A stretch of DNA of 5,170 bases from positions 1-5,170 of the forward strand of contig CAMNGO010000158.1 of assembly GCA_946538445.1 (NCBI GenBank), in the 5' to 3' direction. This DNA comes from an uncultured Lachnospiraceae bacterium. Its GTDB lineage: Bacteria; Bacillota; Clostridia; Lachnospirales; Lachnospiraceae. Below the pieces are notes generated by a model that worked only from the letters and a program-made list of their open reading frames with translations, was not told where the DNA came from and ran no database searches. Below are positions 5,154-5,170 of this stretch, one piece after another (positions within the stretch are counted from its first letter, which is position 1; every line of letters begins with the position of its first letter). The translations under genes and the position numbers were made by a program.

Positions 5154-5170
5154 CCTACCATATTAAAATG

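Overview
The window looks like chromosomal DNA from a gut-type member of the Clostridia, most likely Lachnospiraceae. This rests on the lysine-rich BspA-like leucine-rich-repeat tail of the first protein, strong AGGAGG-type ribosome binding sites, a mixed base composition (AT-rich spacers, roughly balanced genes) and the style of the housekeeping proteins. The assignment comes from pattern recognition, not a database search.

Layout: (i) 9-1163, plus strand, a secreted protein with a signal peptide, an EF-hand-type calcium loop, an Ig-like segment and a BspA-like LRR tail, closed by a terminator at 1212-1251. (ii) 1329-1709, plus strand, a small ArsR/SmtB-type repressor. Its last five codons and its stop codon lie inside a perfect 15-bp inverted repeat (1692-1724). 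(iii) 1740-2092, an AT-rich non-coding block made of six degenerate tandem units. The period is 64 bp (63 bp for the last step), and each unit carries two CCATGG-type dyads exactly 28 bp apart that can form a hairpin. This is the most unusual structure in the window. (iv) 2101-5026, a minus-strand gene run. In order of transcription it reads GNAT acetyltransferase, proB (glutamate 5-kinase), an XRE-type HTH protein and a macrodomain protein, ending at a terminator at 2101-2136. (v) At the right edge, a minus-strand terminator (5118-5153) probably belongs to a gene outside the window.

The array sits between two convergent transcription units, arsR from the left and the macrodomain gene from the right, with a GC-rich hairpin on each side. 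GNAT and proB are 16 bp apart and probably form an operon. The XRE gene has its own likely promoter in the 65-bp gap after proB and is closely followed by the macrodomain gene, so those two probably form a pair. proA, the usual partner of proB, is not adjacent. No mobile-element protein, tRNA, rRNA or true CRISPR array is visible.
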